Shown here piece by piece: positions 5,594 through 6,009 of a stretch of 6,009 bases of DNA (position 1 is its first letter; each line of letters starts with the position of its first letter). Made by a program: the position numbers and the translations under genes. The notes below the pieces were generated by a model that saw only the letters and a list, made by a program, of their open reading frames with translations, was not told where the DNA came from and did not search any database. Location of the stretch: NCBI GenBank assembly GCA_028707745.1, contig JAQWAJ010000124.1, positions 1-6,009 on the forward strand, written 5' to 3'. The stretch is from Bacteroidales bacterium. GTDB lineage: Bacteria; Bacteroidota; Bacteroidia; Bacteroidales; UBA12481.

Positions 5594-6009
5594 ATAGAAA
5601 GTGTAACAATCTCATGCGGTTTCAATTTCACCCGGATACTCTTCCCGTTAACAACCGGTTTGTCAACTGCCTCCATCGGCAACTCGATAATATTAACCCG
5701 ATTGGCGTTAATCACTCCAACCGGCAGTGTGACCTCAGCCATCGTTTCTTTGCCGTTTACTTCAGCCAGTCTGATGATCAGGTTTTTACCGTCTTCTGCC
5801 TGTTTGATGCCGCTCATGACTACCTCCTCCGGTAAAACGGAGATCAGAGAACCATTCTCCGGCCGGGTGGCATGAGTCTTGGTCAGAGCCAGCGAAGGCG
5901 GTTCTGCCGCGTATACCGGAACATTGAAATTCTCCCCTTCGGCCCAAACTCCGTTGGTCCAGTCACCGGCATGTGGATACAGCGAATACTGAATATGGTT
6001 AATCCCCAT
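5575..6009 (-). CDS. Alpha-mannosidase, glycoside hydrolase family 38 (C-terminal part; 5' end outside window)
   Basis: The visible 144 residues are the C-terminus of a larger enzyme whose start lies beyond position 6009; the methionine at the window edge is internal. The fragment opens with QYSLYPHAGDW (7-17) and a following FNVPVY (28-33), matching the C-terminal beta domain of GH38 alpha-mannosidases (usual form YALYPH-GDW then FN-P). Further on, LPEEVVMSGIKQAEDG (58-73) and LIIRLAEVNGKE (76-87) match the family pattern in which the lysine is followed by AEDG and then RLYE; here RLYE reads RLAE. The fragment ends with KPHEIVTLSI (131-140). The catalytic domain is not in view. The enzyme would remove alpha-mannose residues from glycans, and its partners lie outside the window. 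It converges with the sensor kinase, 13 bases between stops, and its last codons lie in a tandem repeat. Confidence 0.85.
   Translation of the reverse strand: MGINHIQYSLYPHAGDWTNGVWAEGENFNVPVYAAEPPSLALTKTHATRPENGSLISVLPEEVVMSGIKQAEDGKNLIIRLAEVNGKETMAEVTLPVGVINANRVNIIELPMEAVDKPVVNGKSIRVKLKPHEIVTLSIVTRNE

Noticed and set aside
5579..5594. Intrinsic bidirectional terminator
   Set aside because: The stem is short and no U-tract follows on either strand; a palindrome alone is not enough.
5305..5835. Plus-strand open frame of 176 codons spanning the kinase end and the mannosidase
   Set aside because: It overlaps the kinase ATPase motifs in another frame and runs antisense through the mannosidase fragment.

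Overview
The window looks like chromosomal DNA of a member of the Bacteroidota, probably a free-living or gut Bacteroidales/Marinilabiliales-type organism (lineage below phylum is a guess). Reasons: several promoter-like boxes fit the Bacteroidota -7 consensus TAnnTTTG; the genes lack convincing Shine-Dalgarno sequences and have A/T-rich sequence before their starts; and the gene families (RhlE-like helicase, small cold-shock protein, YitT-type membrane protein, multi-PAS sensor kinase, GH38 alpha-mannosidase) are common in that phylum. Base composition appears even across the window, with no insertion sequence, phage gene or CRISPR array.

Left third (1-1796), minus strand: a tRNA-Glu with anticodon CUC, then a 63-residue cold-shock protein, then a 422-residue DEAD-box RNA helicase of the RhlE type. 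The cold-shock gene has a candidate promoter about 120 bases upstream of its start, so it would carry a long leader. The 70 bases between its stop and the helicase start hold a very GC-rich stretch that can form two mutually exclusive hairpins. The pair reads as an RNA-remodelling, cold-adaptation unit: the cold-shock protein melts or chaperones RNA and the helicase unwinds it with ATP.

Middle (1797-2834): the divergent spacer between the tRNA and yitT holds a good tRNA promoter candidate on the minus strand (TTTTG, 18 bases, TAAGTTTG) and a weaker plus-strand box for yitT. The yitT-family gene encodes a multi-pass membrane protein with a C-terminal DUF2179 domain and has no ATG near its N-terminus.

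Right part (2835-6009): a 908-residue sensor histidine kinase (seven membrane segments, PAS, PAS, GAF, HisKA, HATPase_c) with no receiver domain and no response-regulator gene in view. It is followed on the opposite strand by the C-terminal 144 residues of a GH38-type alpha-mannosidase whose 5' part lies outside the window. The two genes converge with only 13 bases between stops, and a four-copy 7-bp tandem repeat covers the mannosidase's last codons and stop.

I see no clear new multi-gene system. The best leads are the heptamer repeat at the convergent gene ends, the switch-like GC-rich element between the cold-shock and helicase genes, the long cold-shock leader, and the unusual tRNA-Glu(CUC).
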